A DNA stretch of 64,000 bases, taken from positions 1-64,000 of the forward strand of contig NZ_BDAG01000034.1 of NCBI RefSeq assembly GCF_002091715.1. Direction: 5' to 3'. Source of the stretch: Pseudomonas migulae NBRC 103157 (GTDB taxonomy: Bacteria; Pseudomonadota; Gammaproteobacteria; Pseudomonadales; Pseudomonadaceae). The position numbers and the translations under genes were made by a program. The notes beneath the pieces were generated by a model that was given only the letters and a program-made list of their open reading frames with translations, had not been told where the DNA came from and searched no databases. This document shows positions 9,164-18,279 of this stretch, piece by piece. Numbering within the stretch: position 1 is the first letter of the stretch; each line of letters starts with the position of its first letter.

Positions 9164-10405
9164 ATGGCTATCGAAATCAAAGCCCCCACTTTCCCGGAAT
9201 CGGTTGCCGACGGCACCGTTGCCACCTGGCACAAACAACCGGGCGACGCTGTAAAGCGTGATGACCTGATCGTCGACATCGAAACCGACAAGGTTGTGCT
9301 GGAAGTGTTGGCGACTGCTGACGGCGTGCTGGGCGCTATCGTCAAGAACGAAGGCGACACCGTTCTGTCCGACGAAGTTCTGGGCTCCATCGTTGAAGGC
9401 GGCGCTGCTGCCGCTGCTCCGGCTGCCGCTGCTGCTCCGGCCGCGGCACAGGCTGCTGCTCCTGCCGCCGAAGGCGAAGACGATCCTGTTGCTGCACCGG
9501 CTGCTCGCAAGCTGGCTGAAGAAAACGGCATCAACATCGCTTCCGTTGCCGGTACCGGCAAAGGCGGTCGTGTGACCAAGGAAGACGTGGTTGCAGCCGT
9601 TGCTGCCAAGAAAGCCGCTCCGGCTGCCGCGCCTGCCAAGGCTGCCGCGCCTGCCAAGGCTGCCGCTCCTGCTGGCGCTGCTCCTGTGTTCGCCGCTGGC
9701 GACCGCATCGAGAAGCGCGTACCGATGACCCGCGTTCGCGCTACCGTGGCCAAGCGCCTGGTAGAAGCTCAGTCGAACATGGCGATGCTGACCACCTTCA
9801 ACGAAGTCGACATGACCGAAGTCATGGCCCTGCGTTCGAAGTACAAGGACCTGTTCGAGAAGTCCCACAACGGCGTACGCCTGGGCTTCATGTCGTTCTT
9901 CGTCAAGGCTGCCACCGAAGCGCTGAAACGCTTCCCGGCTGTCAACGCATCGATCGACGGTGGCGACATCGTTTACCACGGCTACGCTGACGTCGGCGTT
10001 GCTGTTTCCAGCGACCGCGGCCTGGTTGTACCGGTTCTGCGTAACGCCGAACTGATGAGCCTGGCTGAAATCGAAGGCGGCATCGCCACCTTCGGCAAGA
10101 AGGCTCGCGACGGCAAACTGTCGATGGACGAAATGACCGGCGGCACGTTCACCATCACCAACGGTGGTACCTTCGGTTCGATGATGTCGACTCCGATCGT
10201 CAACCCGCCGCAAGCGGCTATCCTGGGCATGCACAACATTCTGCAGCGTCCTATGGCGATCAACGGTCAGGTCGTAATCCGTCCGATGATGTACCTGGCT
10301 CTGTCCTACGATCACCGTCTGATCGATGGCAAAGAAGCTGTGACCTTCCTGGTTACCATCAAGAACCTGCTGGAAGACCCGGCTCGTTTGCTGCTGGATA
10401 TCTGA
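9164..10405 (+). CDS. sucB: Dihydrolipoamide succinyltransferase (E2 of 2-oxoglutarate dehydrogenase)
   Basis: Transfers the succinyl group from E1 to CoA through a lipoyl arm. Domains in order: one lipoyl domain (1-80, DIETDKVV with lipoylated Lys43), an Ala/Pro-rich flexible linker (about 84-104), a peripheral subunit-binding domain (about 108-145), a second Ala/Pro/Lys linker containing a short repeat (AAPAKA), and the catalytic domain ending in DHRLIDGKEA with His384 and Asp388. An AAGGA ribosome binding site precedes the ATG. Confidence 0.98.
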   Translation: MAIEIKAPTFPESVADGTVATWHKQPGDAVKRDDLIVDIETDKVVLEVLATADGVLGAIVKNEGDTVLSDEVLGSIVEGGAAAAAPAAAAAPAAAQAAAPAAEGEDDPVAAPAARKLAEENGINIASVAGTGKGGRVTKEDVVAAVAAKKAAPAAAPAKAAAPAKAAAPAGAAPVFAAGDRIEKRVPMTRVRATVAKRLVEAQSNMAMLTTFNEVDMTEVMALRSKYKDLFEKSHNGVRLGFMSFFVKAATEALKRFPAVNASIDGGDIVYHGYADVGVAVSSDRGLVVPVLRNAELMSLAEIEGGIATFGKKARDGKLSMDEMTGGTFTITNGGTFGSMMSTPIVNPPQAAILGMHNILQRPMAINGQVVIRPMMYLALSYDHRLIDGKEAVTFLVTIKNLLEDPARLLLDI

Positions 10406-10513
10406 TTTCGTTGCATGGGCCGTGCAGGATGGCGGCCCGTCTGTAATGACCAGCTTCGTCCCACGACGGTCCCCATAAGGGGCCGTCCGGTTTGATTCGA
10501 GAAGGAATGACAC

Positions 10514-11950
10514 ATGACTCAGAAATTCGACGTGGTAGTGATTGGCGCGGGCCCTGGCGGTTACGTGGCTGCCATTAAAGCAGCGCAACTGGGCCTCACC
10601 ACTGCCTGCATCGAGAAATACACCGACAAGGAAGGCAAACTGGCCCTCGGCGGTACTTGCCTGAACGTCGGTTGCATTCCATCCAAGGCGCTGCTGGACA
10701 GCTCCTGGAAATACAAGGAAGCTAAAGAAGGCTTCGCGATCCACGGTATCAATCACGCTGGCGTGACCATGGACGTGTCGGCAATGGTTGGCCGTAAAGC
10801 CAACATCGTCAAAGGCCTGACCTCTGGCGTTGCCACCCTGTTCAAGGCGAACGGCGTCACTTCCCTGCAAGGCCACGGCAAACTGCTGGCCGGCAAGAAA
10901 GTCGAACTGACCAAGCCAGACGGCAGCGTTGAAATCATCGAAGCCGAGAACGTGATTCTGGCTTCGGGTTCGCGTCCGATCGACATTCCACCGGCTCCGG
11001 TTGACCAGAAAGTGATCGTCGATTCGACCGGCGCACTGGAATTCCAATCCGTACCCAAGCGTCTGGGCGTTATCGGCGCTGGCGTAATCGGTCTGGAACT
11101 GGGTTCGGTATGGTCGCGCCTGGGCGCTGAAGTGGTTGTTCTGGAAGCGCTGGAGAAGTTCCTGCCGGCTGCTGACGACGCCGTTTCCAAAGAAGCCTAC
11201 AAAACCCTGACCAAACAAGGTCTGGACATCAAGCTGGGCGCTCGCGTCACCGGTTCCAAAGTGAACGGCGACGAAGTCGTTGTGAACTACACCGACGCCA
11301 ACGGCGAACAGAGCATCACCTTTGACAAGCTGATCGTTGCCGTTGGTCGCCGTCCAGTGACCACCGAACTGTTGGCTGCCGACAGCGGTGTGACCATCGA
11401 CGAGCGCGGTTTCGTATTCGTTGACGACCAGTGCGCCACCAGCGTACCGGGCGTTTACGCGATCGGTGACGTGGTTCGCGGCATGATGCTGGCGCACAAG
11501 GCGTCCGAAGAAGGCATCATGGTGGTTGAGCGCATCAAGGGCCACAAAGCGCAAATCAACTATGACCTGATCCCTTCGGTTATTTATACTCACCCGGAAA
11601 TCGCATGGGTCGGCAAAACCGAGCAGACCTTGAAGGCTGAAGGCGTTGAAGTTAACGTTGGTACCTTCCCGTTCGCAGCCAGTGGCCGTGCCATGGCAGC
11701 CAACGACACCGGCGGTTTCGTGAAAGTCATTGCCGATGCCAAGACTGACCGCGTATTGGGCGTCCACGTGATTGGCCCGAGCGCTGCAGAACTGGTTCAG
11801 CAGGGCGCGATCGGCATGGAATTCGGCACCAGCGCTGAAGACCTGGGCATGATGGTTTTCTCCCATCCGACCCTGTCTGAAGCCTTGCACGAAGCAGCTC
11901 TGGCTGTGAATGGCGGCGCCATCCACATCGCCAACCGCAAGAAGCGTTAA
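10514..11950 (+). CDS. lpdG: Dihydrolipoyl dehydrogenase (E3)
   Basis: Reoxidises the E2 lipoyl group with FAD and NAD+. The 478-residue protein has the N-terminal GAGPGGYVAA FAD motif, the redox disulfide GGTCLNVGC (Cys49/Cys54), the NAD-binding GAGVIGLELG, and the C-terminal FSHPTLSE with catalytic His451/Glu456. In Pseudomonas the E3 beside sucB is called LPD-Glc/lpdG; the symbol rests on that context. The 108-bp gap from sucB holds a GGCCCCTTATGG-type hairpin without a T-run, so cotranscription is likely. Confidence 0.96.
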   Translation: MTQKFDVVVIGAGPGGYVAAIKAAQLGLTTACIEKYTDKEGKLALGGTCLNVGCIPSKALLDSSWKYKEAKEGFAIHGINHAGVTMDVSAMVGRKANIVKGLTSGVATLFKANGVTSLQGHGKLLAGKKVELTKPDGSVEIIEAENVILASGSRPIDIPPAPVDQKVIVDSTGALEFQSVPKRLGVIGAGVIGLELGSVWSRLGAEVVVLEALEKFLPAADDAVSKEAYKTLTKQGLDIKLGARVTGSKVNGDEVVVNYTDANGEQSITFDKLIVAVGRRPVTTELLAADSGVTIDERGFVFVDDQCATSVPGVYAIGDVVRGMMLAHKASEEGIMVVERIKGHKAQINYDLIPSVIYTHPEIAWVGKTEQTLKAEGVEVNVGTFPFAASGRAMAANDTGGFVKVIADAKTDRVLGVHVIGPSAAELVQQGAIGMEFGTSAEDLGMMVFSHPTLSEALHEAALAVNGGAIHIANRKKR

Positions 11951-12084
11951 GACAATAAGAAACCACGGCGGTATGGCCCGTCGTGAGCCTTGCATGCAAG
12001 ACTCACCGCGGAATATCCGCTGGACGCAGTCTTGCGTGGCTGCACCGGGTATCCGGAAAGGCTACGCAAGCAGCAGTCACAGGT

Positions 12085-12112
12085 GGTGCGGCACTTGAAC
12101 AAGTGCAGCACC
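12085..12112 (+). other. Stable hairpin in the lpdG-sucC spacer
   Basis: GGTGCGGCACTT and AAGTGCAGCACC form a 12-position stem with one mismatch around GAAC. It lies 34 nt before the sucC start, and no T-run follows it. It may protect or process the mRNA; the function is inferred. Confidence 0.45.
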
Positions 12113-12146
12113 GAATGCGCAGTACCTAACGAAGACGGTAATAAGC

Positions 12147-13313
12147 ATGAATCTTCACGAGTATCAGGGTAAGCAGCTGTTCGCTGAATACGGCCTGCCA
12201 GTTTCCACCGGTTATGCGGTAGACACCCCGGAAGCAGCAGCAGAAGCTTGCGACAAGATCGGCGGCACCGAGTGGGTTGTCAAAGCCCAGGTCCACGCTG
12301 GTGGTCGCGGTAAAGCGGGCGGCGTAAAGCTGGTTCGCAGCAAAGAAGACGCCAAGGCATTCGCACAGCAGTGGCTGGGCAAGCGTCTGGTGACTTACCA
12401 GACTGATGCCAATGGTCAGCCAGTCACCAAGATCCTGGTTGAATCGTGCACTGATATCGCTAAAGAGCTGTACCTGGGCGCTGTCGTTGACCGTTCGAGC
12501 CGTCGCATCGTGTTCATGGCTTCCACCGAAGGTGGCGTGGACATCGAGAAAATCGCTCACGACACCCCTGAGAAAATCCTCAAGGCCACTATCGATCCAC
12601 TGGTTGGCGCTCAGCCATTCCAGGGTCGCGAGCTGGCATTCCAACTGGGTCTGGAAGGCAAGCAAGTTGCTCAGTTCGCCAAGATCTTCGTAGGTCTGGC
12701 CAAACTGTTCAAGGATCACGACCTGGCTCTGCTGGAAGTGAACCCGCTGGTGATCAAGGCTGACGGCGATCTGCATTGCCTCGACGCCAAGATCAACATC
12801 GACGCCAACGCCATGTACCGTCAGCCTAAGCTGAAGACTTTCCACGATCCGTCGCAAGACGATCCGCGCGAAGCGCACGCTGCCAAGTTCGAACTGAACT
12901 ACGTAGCGCTGGAAGGCAACATCGGTTGCATGGTCAACGGTGCTGGCCTGGCCATGGGTACCATGGACATCGTCAACCTGCATGGCGGCAAACCAGCCAA
13001 CTTCCTCGACGTGGGCGGCGGTGCTACCAAAGAACGCGTTACCGAAGCGTTCAAGATCATCCTGTCCGACACTAACGTCGCTGCAGTACTGGTCAACATC
13101 TTCGGCGGCATCGTTCGTTGCGACATGATTGCCGAAGGCATCATCGGCGCTGTGAAAGAAGTCGGCGTGAAAATCCCGGTTGTTGTTCGCCTTGAAGGCA
13201 ACAACGCTGAGCTGGGCGCTAAAGTACTGGCAGAAAGCGGTTTGAACATCATCGCTGCTACCAGCCTGACCGACGCTGCTCAACAAGTCGTTAAAGCTGC
13301 GGAGGGCAAATAA
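12147..13313 (+). CDS. sucC: Succinyl-CoA ligase (ADP-forming) beta subunit
   Basis: With SucD it converts succinyl-CoA to succinate with substrate-level phosphorylation. The 388-residue protein has the ATP-grasp fold (MNLHEYQGKQLF, KAQVHAGGRGKAGGV, EVNPLVI) and the C-terminal CoA-ligase-type domain (FLDVGGGA, NIFGGIVRCD). The length is typical. Its TAA overlaps the sucD ATG by one base (TAATG), which couples translation of the two subunits. Confidence 0.98.
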   Translation: MNLHEYQGKQLFAEYGLPVSTGYAVDTPEAAAEACDKIGGTEWVVKAQVHAGGRGKAGGVKLVRSKEDAKAFAQQWLGKRLVTYQTDANGQPVTKILVESCTDIAKELYLGAVVDRSSRRIVFMASTEGGVDIEKIAHDTPEKILKATIDPLVGAQPFQGRELAFQLGLEGKQVAQFAKIFVGLAKLFKDHDLALLEVNPLVIKADGDLHCLDAKINIDANAMYRQPKLKTFHDPSQDDPREAHAAKFELNYVALEGNIGCMVNGAGLAMGTMDIVNLHGGKPANFLDVGGGATKERVTEAFKIILSDTNVAAVLVNIFGGIVRCDMIAEGIIGAVKEVGVKIPVVVRLEGNNAELGAKVLAESGLNIIAATSLTDAAQQVVKAAEGK

Positions 13314-14194
13314 TGAGCGTCCTGATCAATAAAGACACCAAAGTTATCTGCCAGGGTATTACCGGTTCGCAAGGTAGTTTCCACACCCAGCAAGCCATCG
13401 AGTACGGCACCAAGATGGTAGGTGGTGTAACGCCTGGTAAAGGCGGCACCGAGCACCTGGGTCTGCCAGTGTTCAACACCGTGAAAGACGCTGTAGCTGC
13501 CACTGGCGCCACCGCCAGCGTGATCTACGTTCCAGCTCCTTTCTGCAAGGACTCCATCCTGGAAGCAGCATTCGGCGGCATCAAGCTGATCGTTTGCATC
13601 ACTGAAGGCATTCCTACCCTGGACATGCTGGATGCCAAGGTCAAGTGCGACGAGCTGGGTATCACCCTGATCGGCCCTAACTGCCCAGGCGTGATCACTC
13701 CAGGCGAATGCAAGATCGGCATCATGCCAGGTCACATTCACTTGCCAGGCAAGGTCGGTATCGTTTCCCGTTCCGGCACCCTGACCTACGAAGCTGTGAA
13801 GCAGACCACTGACGCCGGTTTCGGTCAGTCGACTTGCGTCGGCATCGGCGGTGACCCGATCCCGGGTTCGAACTTCATCGACATCCTGAAGCTGTTCCAG
13901 GAAGACCCGAAGACCGAAGCGATCGTCATGATCGGCGAGATCGGCGGTTCGGCTGAAGAAGAAGCGGCTGCCTACATCAAGGCACACGTGACCAAGCCGG
14001 TTGTTTCCTACATCGCTGGTGTGACTGCTCCTCCGGGCAAGCGCATGGGCCATGCTGGCGCAATCATCTCTGGCGGCAAAGGCACTGCGGACGAGAAATT
14101 CGCTGCGCTGCAAGACGCAGGCGTTAAAACCGTGCGTTCGCTGGCAGACATCGGCAAGGCCTTGGCCGAGCTGACCGGTTGGGCTGTCAAGTAA
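13313..14194 (+). CDS. sucD: Succinyl-CoA ligase (ADP-forming) alpha subunit
   Basis: Binds CoA and carries the phosphohistidine intermediate. The 293-residue product contains the CoA-binding TGSQGSFHTQ near the N-terminus, GPNCPGVITPGE, and GHAGAIISGGKGTA with His247 as the phosphorylated residue. GGAGGGC before the start lies inside the sucC end, consistent with coupled translation. The TCA block ends here with a strong terminator. Confidence 0.98.
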   Translation: MSVLINKDTKVICQGITGSQGSFHTQQAIEYGTKMVGGVTPGKGGTEHLGLPVFNTVKDAVAATGATASVIYVPAPFCKDSILEAAFGGIKLIVCITEGIPTLDMLDAKVKCDELGITLIGPNCPGVITPGECKIGIMPGHIHLPGKVGIVSRSGTLTYEAVKQTTDAGFGQSTCVGIGGDPIPGSNFIDILKLFQEDPKTEAIVMIGEIGGSAEEEAAAYIKAHVTKPVVSYIAGVTAPPGKRMGHAGAIISGGKGTADEKFAALQDAGVKTVRSLADIGKALAELTGWAVK

Positions 14195-14224
14195 GCCTCG
14201 CGCTTAGCTGACGCTTCACCAGAC

Positions 14225-14255
14225 AAAGGCCACCTTCGGGTGGCCTTTGTCGTTT
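14225..14255 (+). terminator. sucD terminator
   Basis: A perfect 10-bp stem AAAGGCCACC/GGTGGCCTTT closes on a TTCG tetraloop and is followed by a short T-rich tail. It ends the sdh-suc block. Confidence 0.85.
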
Positions 14256-14283
14256 CCGGGGTTTACTTCAAGCAGGACCGGCC

Positions 14284-14380
14284 CCTTCGCGAGCAAGCCC
14301 GCTCCCACACTGGATCTGCGTTGTTACAAATTCTTATGTACGACGCTGATCCAGTGTGGGAGCGGGCTTGCTCGCGAAGG
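14284..14380. repeat. REPIN (inverted REP pair)
   Basis: Two REP sequences of the GTGGGAGCGGGCTTGCTCGC class form perfect 33-bp inverted arms (14284-14316 and 14348-14380) around a 31-bp loop. It sits in the 431-bp sucD-brnQ gap. The remainder of that gap (14381-14625) shows no gene. Confidence 0.92.
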
Positions 14381-14625
14381 CGTACTTACAGACGCCAACC
14401 ATTTACATGCAAAAACGCGACACGAAACTGTCGCAGATCGGATAGTTCGCCCCCTAACAGTGCGTTTGTCGCGCAAATTCGTTAGGCTAGCCGCCATTTT
14501 TGCGTCCGCAGCCCACAAGGCCGCTACGCGCTAAAGGGTCAGTCCTATACGGACCGACAGCATTTCCCTCACCCATAAGGGAAATCCCTCTCTAAATTCC
14601 GATTCAGTAGTGTGGTATTTCCTTA

Positions 14626-15939
14626 ATGAAAGTGTTGAAAGGCCAGGACATCCTGGCACTTGGTTTTATGACATTTGCCCTGTTCGTCGGGGCTGGCAAC
14701 ATCATCTTCCCGCCTATCGTCGGTTTGCAGTCCGGGCCTCATGTCTGGATGGCGGCGCTGGGCTTTCTGATTACCGCGGTCGGTCTGCCGGTGATCACCG
14801 TCGTGGCCCTGGCCAAGGTCGGCGGCGCGATGGATGCCTTGAGCAGTCCGATCGGCAAAATCGCCGGTGGCTTGCTGGCCGCTGCGTGCTACCTCGCCGT
14901 TGGCCCGCTGTTCGCGACGCCGCGCACTGCGACCGTATCGTTCGAAGTGGGCCTGGCGCCGCTGACCGGCGAAAGCCCGCTGGCGCTGTTCCTCTATAGC
15001 TCGGTGTATTTCCTGCTGGTGTTCTTCATCTCGCTCTACCCGGGCCGTTTGCTGGATACCGTAGGACGGTTTCTCGCACCGCTGAAGATCATCGCCCTGG
15101 CCGCTCTCGGCATCGCCGCGTTCGCTTTGCCGGCCGGTGATATCGGCGTGGCGACGCCGGAGTATGTCGCAGCACCGTTTTCCCAAGGCTTCATCAATGG
15201 TTACCTGACCATGGATACCCTCGGTGCGCTGGTGTTCGGCATTGTCATCGTCAACGCCATCCGCTCCCGTGGCGTCGAGTCGCCGGTGTTGATCACCCGC
15301 TATGCGATCATTGCCGGGTTGATTGCGGGCGTTGGTCTGGCGCTGGTGTATGTCAGCCTGTTCCGTCTCGGTTCGGGCAGTCATGAAGTGGCTGCCGGTG
15401 CGACCAACGGCGCAGCGGTATTGCACGCTTACGTTCAACACACCTTTGGTTCGCTGGGCAGCGGTTTCCTCGCGGTGCTGATCTCGTTGGCCTGCCTGGT
15501 CACAGCGGTCGGCCTGACCTGTGCTTGCGCCGAATACTTCAGCCGTGTGTTGCCACTGTCCTACAAGACACTGGTCATTATCCTCGCCGTGTTTTCCCTG
15601 TTTGTGTCCAACCTGGGCCTCACCAAGCTGATTGCGTTTTCGATCCCGGTACTCACCGCGATCTACCCGCCGTGCATCGCGCTGGTCGCCCTGAGCTTCT
15701 GCAAGGACTTCTGGCATGAACAGGGCCGCATCGTCGGTCCGGTGATGCTGGTGTCGTTCATCTTCGGTCTGATCGACGCGCTCAAGGGCGCAGGTCTGGC
15801 GGACTGGATGCCGACGCAACTGGCTCACCTGCCGCTGAGCGAGCAAGGCCTGGCGTGGCTGGTGCCGTCGGTCATGACGCTGGTGGTTGCGGTGGTTTGC
15901 GACCGTATGCTGGGCAAGCGCGAAGAAGCGCTGGCTTAA
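14626..15939 (+). CDS. brnQ: Branched-chain amino acid carrier (LIV-II type)
   Basis: Sodium-coupled symporter for leucine, isoleucine and valine in the cytoplasmic membrane. The 437-residue protein opens with LKGQDILALGFMTFALFVGAGN-like sequence typical of BrnQ and contains about twelve hydrophobic segments. FVGAGNIIFPP near the N-terminus is a family hallmark. No strong ribosome binding site precedes the ATG. It stands alone between a REPIN and a terminator and is unrelated to its neighbours. Confidence 0.93.
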   Translation: MKVLKGQDILALGFMTFALFVGAGNIIFPPIVGLQSGPHVWMAALGFLITAVGLPVITVVALAKVGGAMDALSSPIGKIAGGLLAAACYLAVGPLFATPRTATVSFEVGLAPLTGESPLALFLYSSVYFLLVFFISLYPGRLLDTVGRFLAPLKIIALAALGIAAFALPAGDIGVATPEYVAAPFSQGFINGYLTMDTLGALVFGIVIVNAIRSRGVESPVLITRYAIIAGLIAGVGLALVYVSLFRLGSGSHEVAAGATNGAAVLHAYVQHTFGSLGSGFLAVLISLACLVTAVGLTCACAEYFSRVLPLSYKTLVIILAVFSLFVSNLGLTKLIAFSIPVLTAIYPPCIALVALSFCKDFWHEQGRIVGPVMLVSFIFGLIDALKGAGLADWMPTQLAHLPLSEQGLAWLVPSVMTLVVAVVCDRMLGKREEALA

Positions 15940-15983
15940 GGCTGTCACGGCCCGCCATAAGCGGGTCTTGAGCTACAACAGAA

Positions 15984-16017
15984 ATGCCCCGTATCAATCG
16001 ATACGGGGCATTTTTTA
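15984..16017 (+). terminator. brnQ terminator
   Basis: An 11-bp stem ATGCCCCGTAT/ATACGGGGCAT, loop CAATCG, is followed by TTTTTT. Confidence 0.9.
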
Positions 16018-16066
16018 TGCGCGTGATGCGGTGTCTTTTTTCTTGAGCTAACGTCGAAGCATTGCA

Positions 16067-16172
16067 AAATCCAATGTGGGAGCGGGCTTGCTCGCGAAGA
16101 CGGCTTATCATTCAACGTTGATATCGACTGACCCTCCGTCTTCGCGAGCAAGCCCGCTCCCACATTGGATTT
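16067..16172. repeat. REPIN (inverted REP pair)
   Basis: Perfect 37-bp inverted arms (16067-16103 and 16136-16172) of the GTGGGAGCGGGCTTGCTCGC class enclose a 32-bp loop. It lies 31 bp before the next start codon. Confidence 0.93.
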
Positions 16173-16203
16173 CGTTACTCCTTAACACATCACAAGGACC
16201 TGC

Positions 16204-16941
16204 ATGTCGTTCATCCACGCCAACCTGATCCACATTCTCGCCGCTATCTGGTTTGTCATCTGCTGGGGCGGCTATACCCGTTATGCGACGTGGAAGGGCC
16301 GCGACACTGCGTGCCTGGCCAGTGTGCTGCACCTGTACCGCGAAGACTGGATGCGCCGCATGCTGCTGCGCGACAACCGCATCGCCGACGCCAGCGTGGT
16401 CGGTAACCTGGAGCGCAACGCGTCGTTCTTCGCCTCGAGCACACTGATTATCCTGGCCGGCATTCTCACCGTGCTGGGTGCGTCGGAAAGGGCTGTGTCT
16501 TTGCTGGCGGATATCCCGATGGTGCAGCAGGCCTCCCAGGGAATGTCCGAGATCAAGTTGTTGTGCCTGGCGCTGGTGTTTGTGTATGCGTTCTTTACAT
16601 TCAGCTGGTGCATGCGCCAATACAACTTCGCGGCCATTCTGATCGGTTCGGCGCCCATGGTCGGCGAGCGCCATGTCTCGGAGCAGGAGCGCAAAGCCTT
16701 TGCGTCCCGGGCGGCGCGTGTCATTTCAATGGCCGCCAACCAGTTCAACTTCGGCCTGCGCTCCTATTACTTCGGCATGACCATGCTGGCCTGGTTTGTC
16801 AGCCCCTGGTTGTTCATGCTGATGAGTGCCGGCGTGGTGCTGGTGCTCTATCGCCGGGAGTTTCATTCCGACGTTCTCGACGTGATGGTCTATACCCCTA
16901 CAGAGGCGCCCTTGCCTGAAGCGATCAAAGAGGCTGCTTGA
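16204..16941 (+). CDS. DUF599 family membrane protein
   Basis: The function is unknown. The 245-residue protein resembles the DUF599 family: a first membrane helix (about 7-25), a conserved polar stretch (YREDWMRRMLLRDNRI) and at least three more hydrophobic segments (about 80-100, 118-140, 193-220). AAGGACCTGC before the ATG includes a usable ribosome binding site. It overlaps the next gene by one base, so the two are probably cotranscribed, hinting at a shared membrane role. Confidence 0.8.
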   Translation: MSFIHANLIHILAAIWFVICWGGYTRYATWKGRDTACLASVLHLYREDWMRRMLLRDNRIADASVVGNLERNASFFASSTLIILAGILTVLGASERAVSLLADIPMVQQASQGMSEIKLLCLALVFVYAFFTFSWCMRQYNFAAILIGSAPMVGERHVSEQERKAFASRAARVISMAANQFNFGLRSYYFGMTMLAWFVSPWLFMLMSAGVVLVLYRREFHSDVLDVMVYTPTEAPLPEAIKEAA

Positions 16942-17342
16942 TGAGTATTCCGTTCTGGTGTGTGTTTATCAGCGCCTTGCTGATTTACGTGGCCCGCATG
17001 CCGGTGGCCAAGGCCATGAAAGAGCAGGGGGGTTACAACAATCACCTGCCGCGCCAGCAGCAGGCACAACTCACCGGCTTCGGTGCACGAGCGGTGGCGG
17101 CCCATCAGAACTGCTTCGAAGCCTTCATCTTGTTCTCGGCGGGGGTGTTGATGGCGCACACCACGCAGACGGCGGGATGGCTGATTGATTCGCTGGCAAT
17201 CATCTTCGTGATGACGCGGGTCATTTACTTAGTGTGCTATTGGAGCGATCTCGCCTGGCAGCGAAGTCTGGTGTGGTTTGTCGGACTAGTGTGTTCGTTG
17301 CTGTTGATGATTAGTCCGACTTTTAGAACTGTTTTGCTCTAG
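16941..17342 (+). CDS. MAPEG-family integral membrane protein
   Basis: A 133-residue protein with four hydrophobic segments. It matches the MAPEG family, whose members include glutathione-dependent transferases. The conserved segment ARAVAAHQNCFEAF (about 49-62) is typical of bacterial MAPEG proteins. The ATG overlaps the upstream stop (TGATG), so translation is coupled. The substrate is not predictable from sequence. A bidirectional terminator follows. Confidence 0.82.
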   Translation: MSIPFWCVFISALLIYVARMPVAKAMKEQGGYNNHLPRQQQAQLTGFGARAVAAHQNCFEAFILFSAGVLMAHTTQTAGWLIDSLAIIFVMTRVIYLVCYWSDLAWQRSLVWFVGLVCSLLLMISPTFRTVLL

Positions 17343-17362
17343 CAAGGCAAATGACGAGCAAA

Positions 17363-17391
17363 AGAAAACCCGCACTTGGCGGGTTTTCTTT
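17363..17391. terminator. Bidirectional terminator between convergent genes
   Basis: The stem AGAAAACCCGC/GCGGGTTTTCT with loop ACTTG is flanked by an A-rich left side and a T-rich right side. It serves both the plus-strand MAPEG gene and the minus-strand lipoprotein gene. Confidence 0.85.
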
Positions 17392-17409
17392 ATCACGCTA
17401 AAAACTGTT

Positions 17410-17643
17410 TTAGTTTTTAGGTGCTTCTTTTGCAGCGGCTTCGTTCGATTCAGCCTGAGCTTTGGCAGCTTCGGCGTTTTCTTTCGCTGCGTCGTTCACT
17501 TTATCCTGAGCTTTGTTCATGTCTTGCTGAGCTTGCTCAGCATGTTGGTTAGCATCTTGAGCTTTGTCCTCGGATTTTTTATCGCAGGCAGCGAGACCGA
17601 GGGAAGCGGTCAACATCAAGGCAATAGCTAAAGTCTTACGCAT
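17410..17643 (-). CDS. Small Ala-rich predicted lipoprotein
   Basis: The 77-residue product starts with a lipoprotein signal peptide ending LGLAAC (Cys20 would be lipidated). The rest is almost entirely Ala, Lys, Glu, Gln, Asp and Asn in a helical, coiled-coil-like pattern, recalling small outer-membrane lipoproteins of the Lpp/OprI type, though no specific homology is claimed. GGAGAAACACCCC before the ATG supplies a ribosome binding site. It is transcribed alone, convergent with the MAPEG gene. Confidence 0.85.
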   Translation of the reverse strand: MRKTLAIALMLTASLGLAACDKKSEDKAQDANQHAEQAQQDMNKAQDKVNDAAKENAEAAKAQAESNEAAAKEAPKN

Positions 17644-17802
17644 GGGGTGTTTCTCCTTGGGAAAAATATCTACTTGGCCTTTCGAGCACAGCCAACAGGG
17701 TTAAGTTCCTCAATTCGTTCAGATATATAAGATTATTCCCACGGGAACTTTTACCGAACACGCCTAGTGCGATGTCGGAATACTAAGAAGAGTTTTTATC
17801 AA

Positions 17803-18279
17803 ATGGCCGAAAACCCCGTTTTTGAGCGCGCGACACGATTTCTATCGGCATTGCGACACTGTCAGGTACTCGGGCTGCGAGTTCACAGTGCCAGCAGTGA
17901 CGGACTCACAGTGATTCTGCCGTACAGCCCGCAAATCATCGGTAATCCGCAAACCGGCGTGATCCACGGCGGGGCGCTGACTACCTTGATGGACACCGCG
18001 TGCGGCATGTCCACCCTCTGCGTACTGCCCGAGTTCGAAGTCTGCCCGACCCTCGACCTGCGCATCGACTACATGCACGCGGCCGAGCTGCACAAGGATG
18101 TGTATGGCTTTGCCCAGTGCTACCGGGTCACCACGGACGTGATCTTCGCCCGTGGTTTTGCCTATCAGGACGATCCCGAACAGCCCATCGCCCATGTCGT
18201 GGGTACGTTCATGCGCATGGGCAAGGGCGTCAAAGGCACCAAGGGGTTTGGTGGCGCCATCGCCGGAGGAGCGAAATGA
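17803..18279 (+). CDS. PaaI-type hotdog thioesterase (first of pair)
   Basis: A 158-residue single-domain hotdog protein, probably hydrolysing an acyl-CoA thioester; the substrate is unknown. The motif GVIHGGALTTLMDTACG (about 51-67) is the conserved helix region of the PaaI/thioesterase-4HBT family, with Asp64 the likely catalytic residue. The ATG at 17803 is preferred to an in-frame ATG 36 bp upstream because the N-terminus then aligns with typical members. It overlaps the next gene by 4 bp (ATGA). Confidence 0.82.
   Translation: MAENPVFERATRFLSALRHCQVLGLRVHSASSDGLTVILPYSPQIIGNPQTGVIHGGALTTLMDTACGMSTLCVLPEFEVCPTLDLRIDYMHAAELHKDVYGFAQCYRVTTDVIFARGFAYQDDPEQPIAHVVGTFMRMGKGVKGTKGFGGAIAGGAK

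Noticed and set aside
9155..11995. A 946-codon open frame on the minus strand opposite sucB and lpdG
   Set aside because: It is the mirror of strongly coding plus-strand genes with intact E2 and E3 motifs. High-GC codon bias keeps the reverse frame open. It has no recognisable domain or ribosome binding site.
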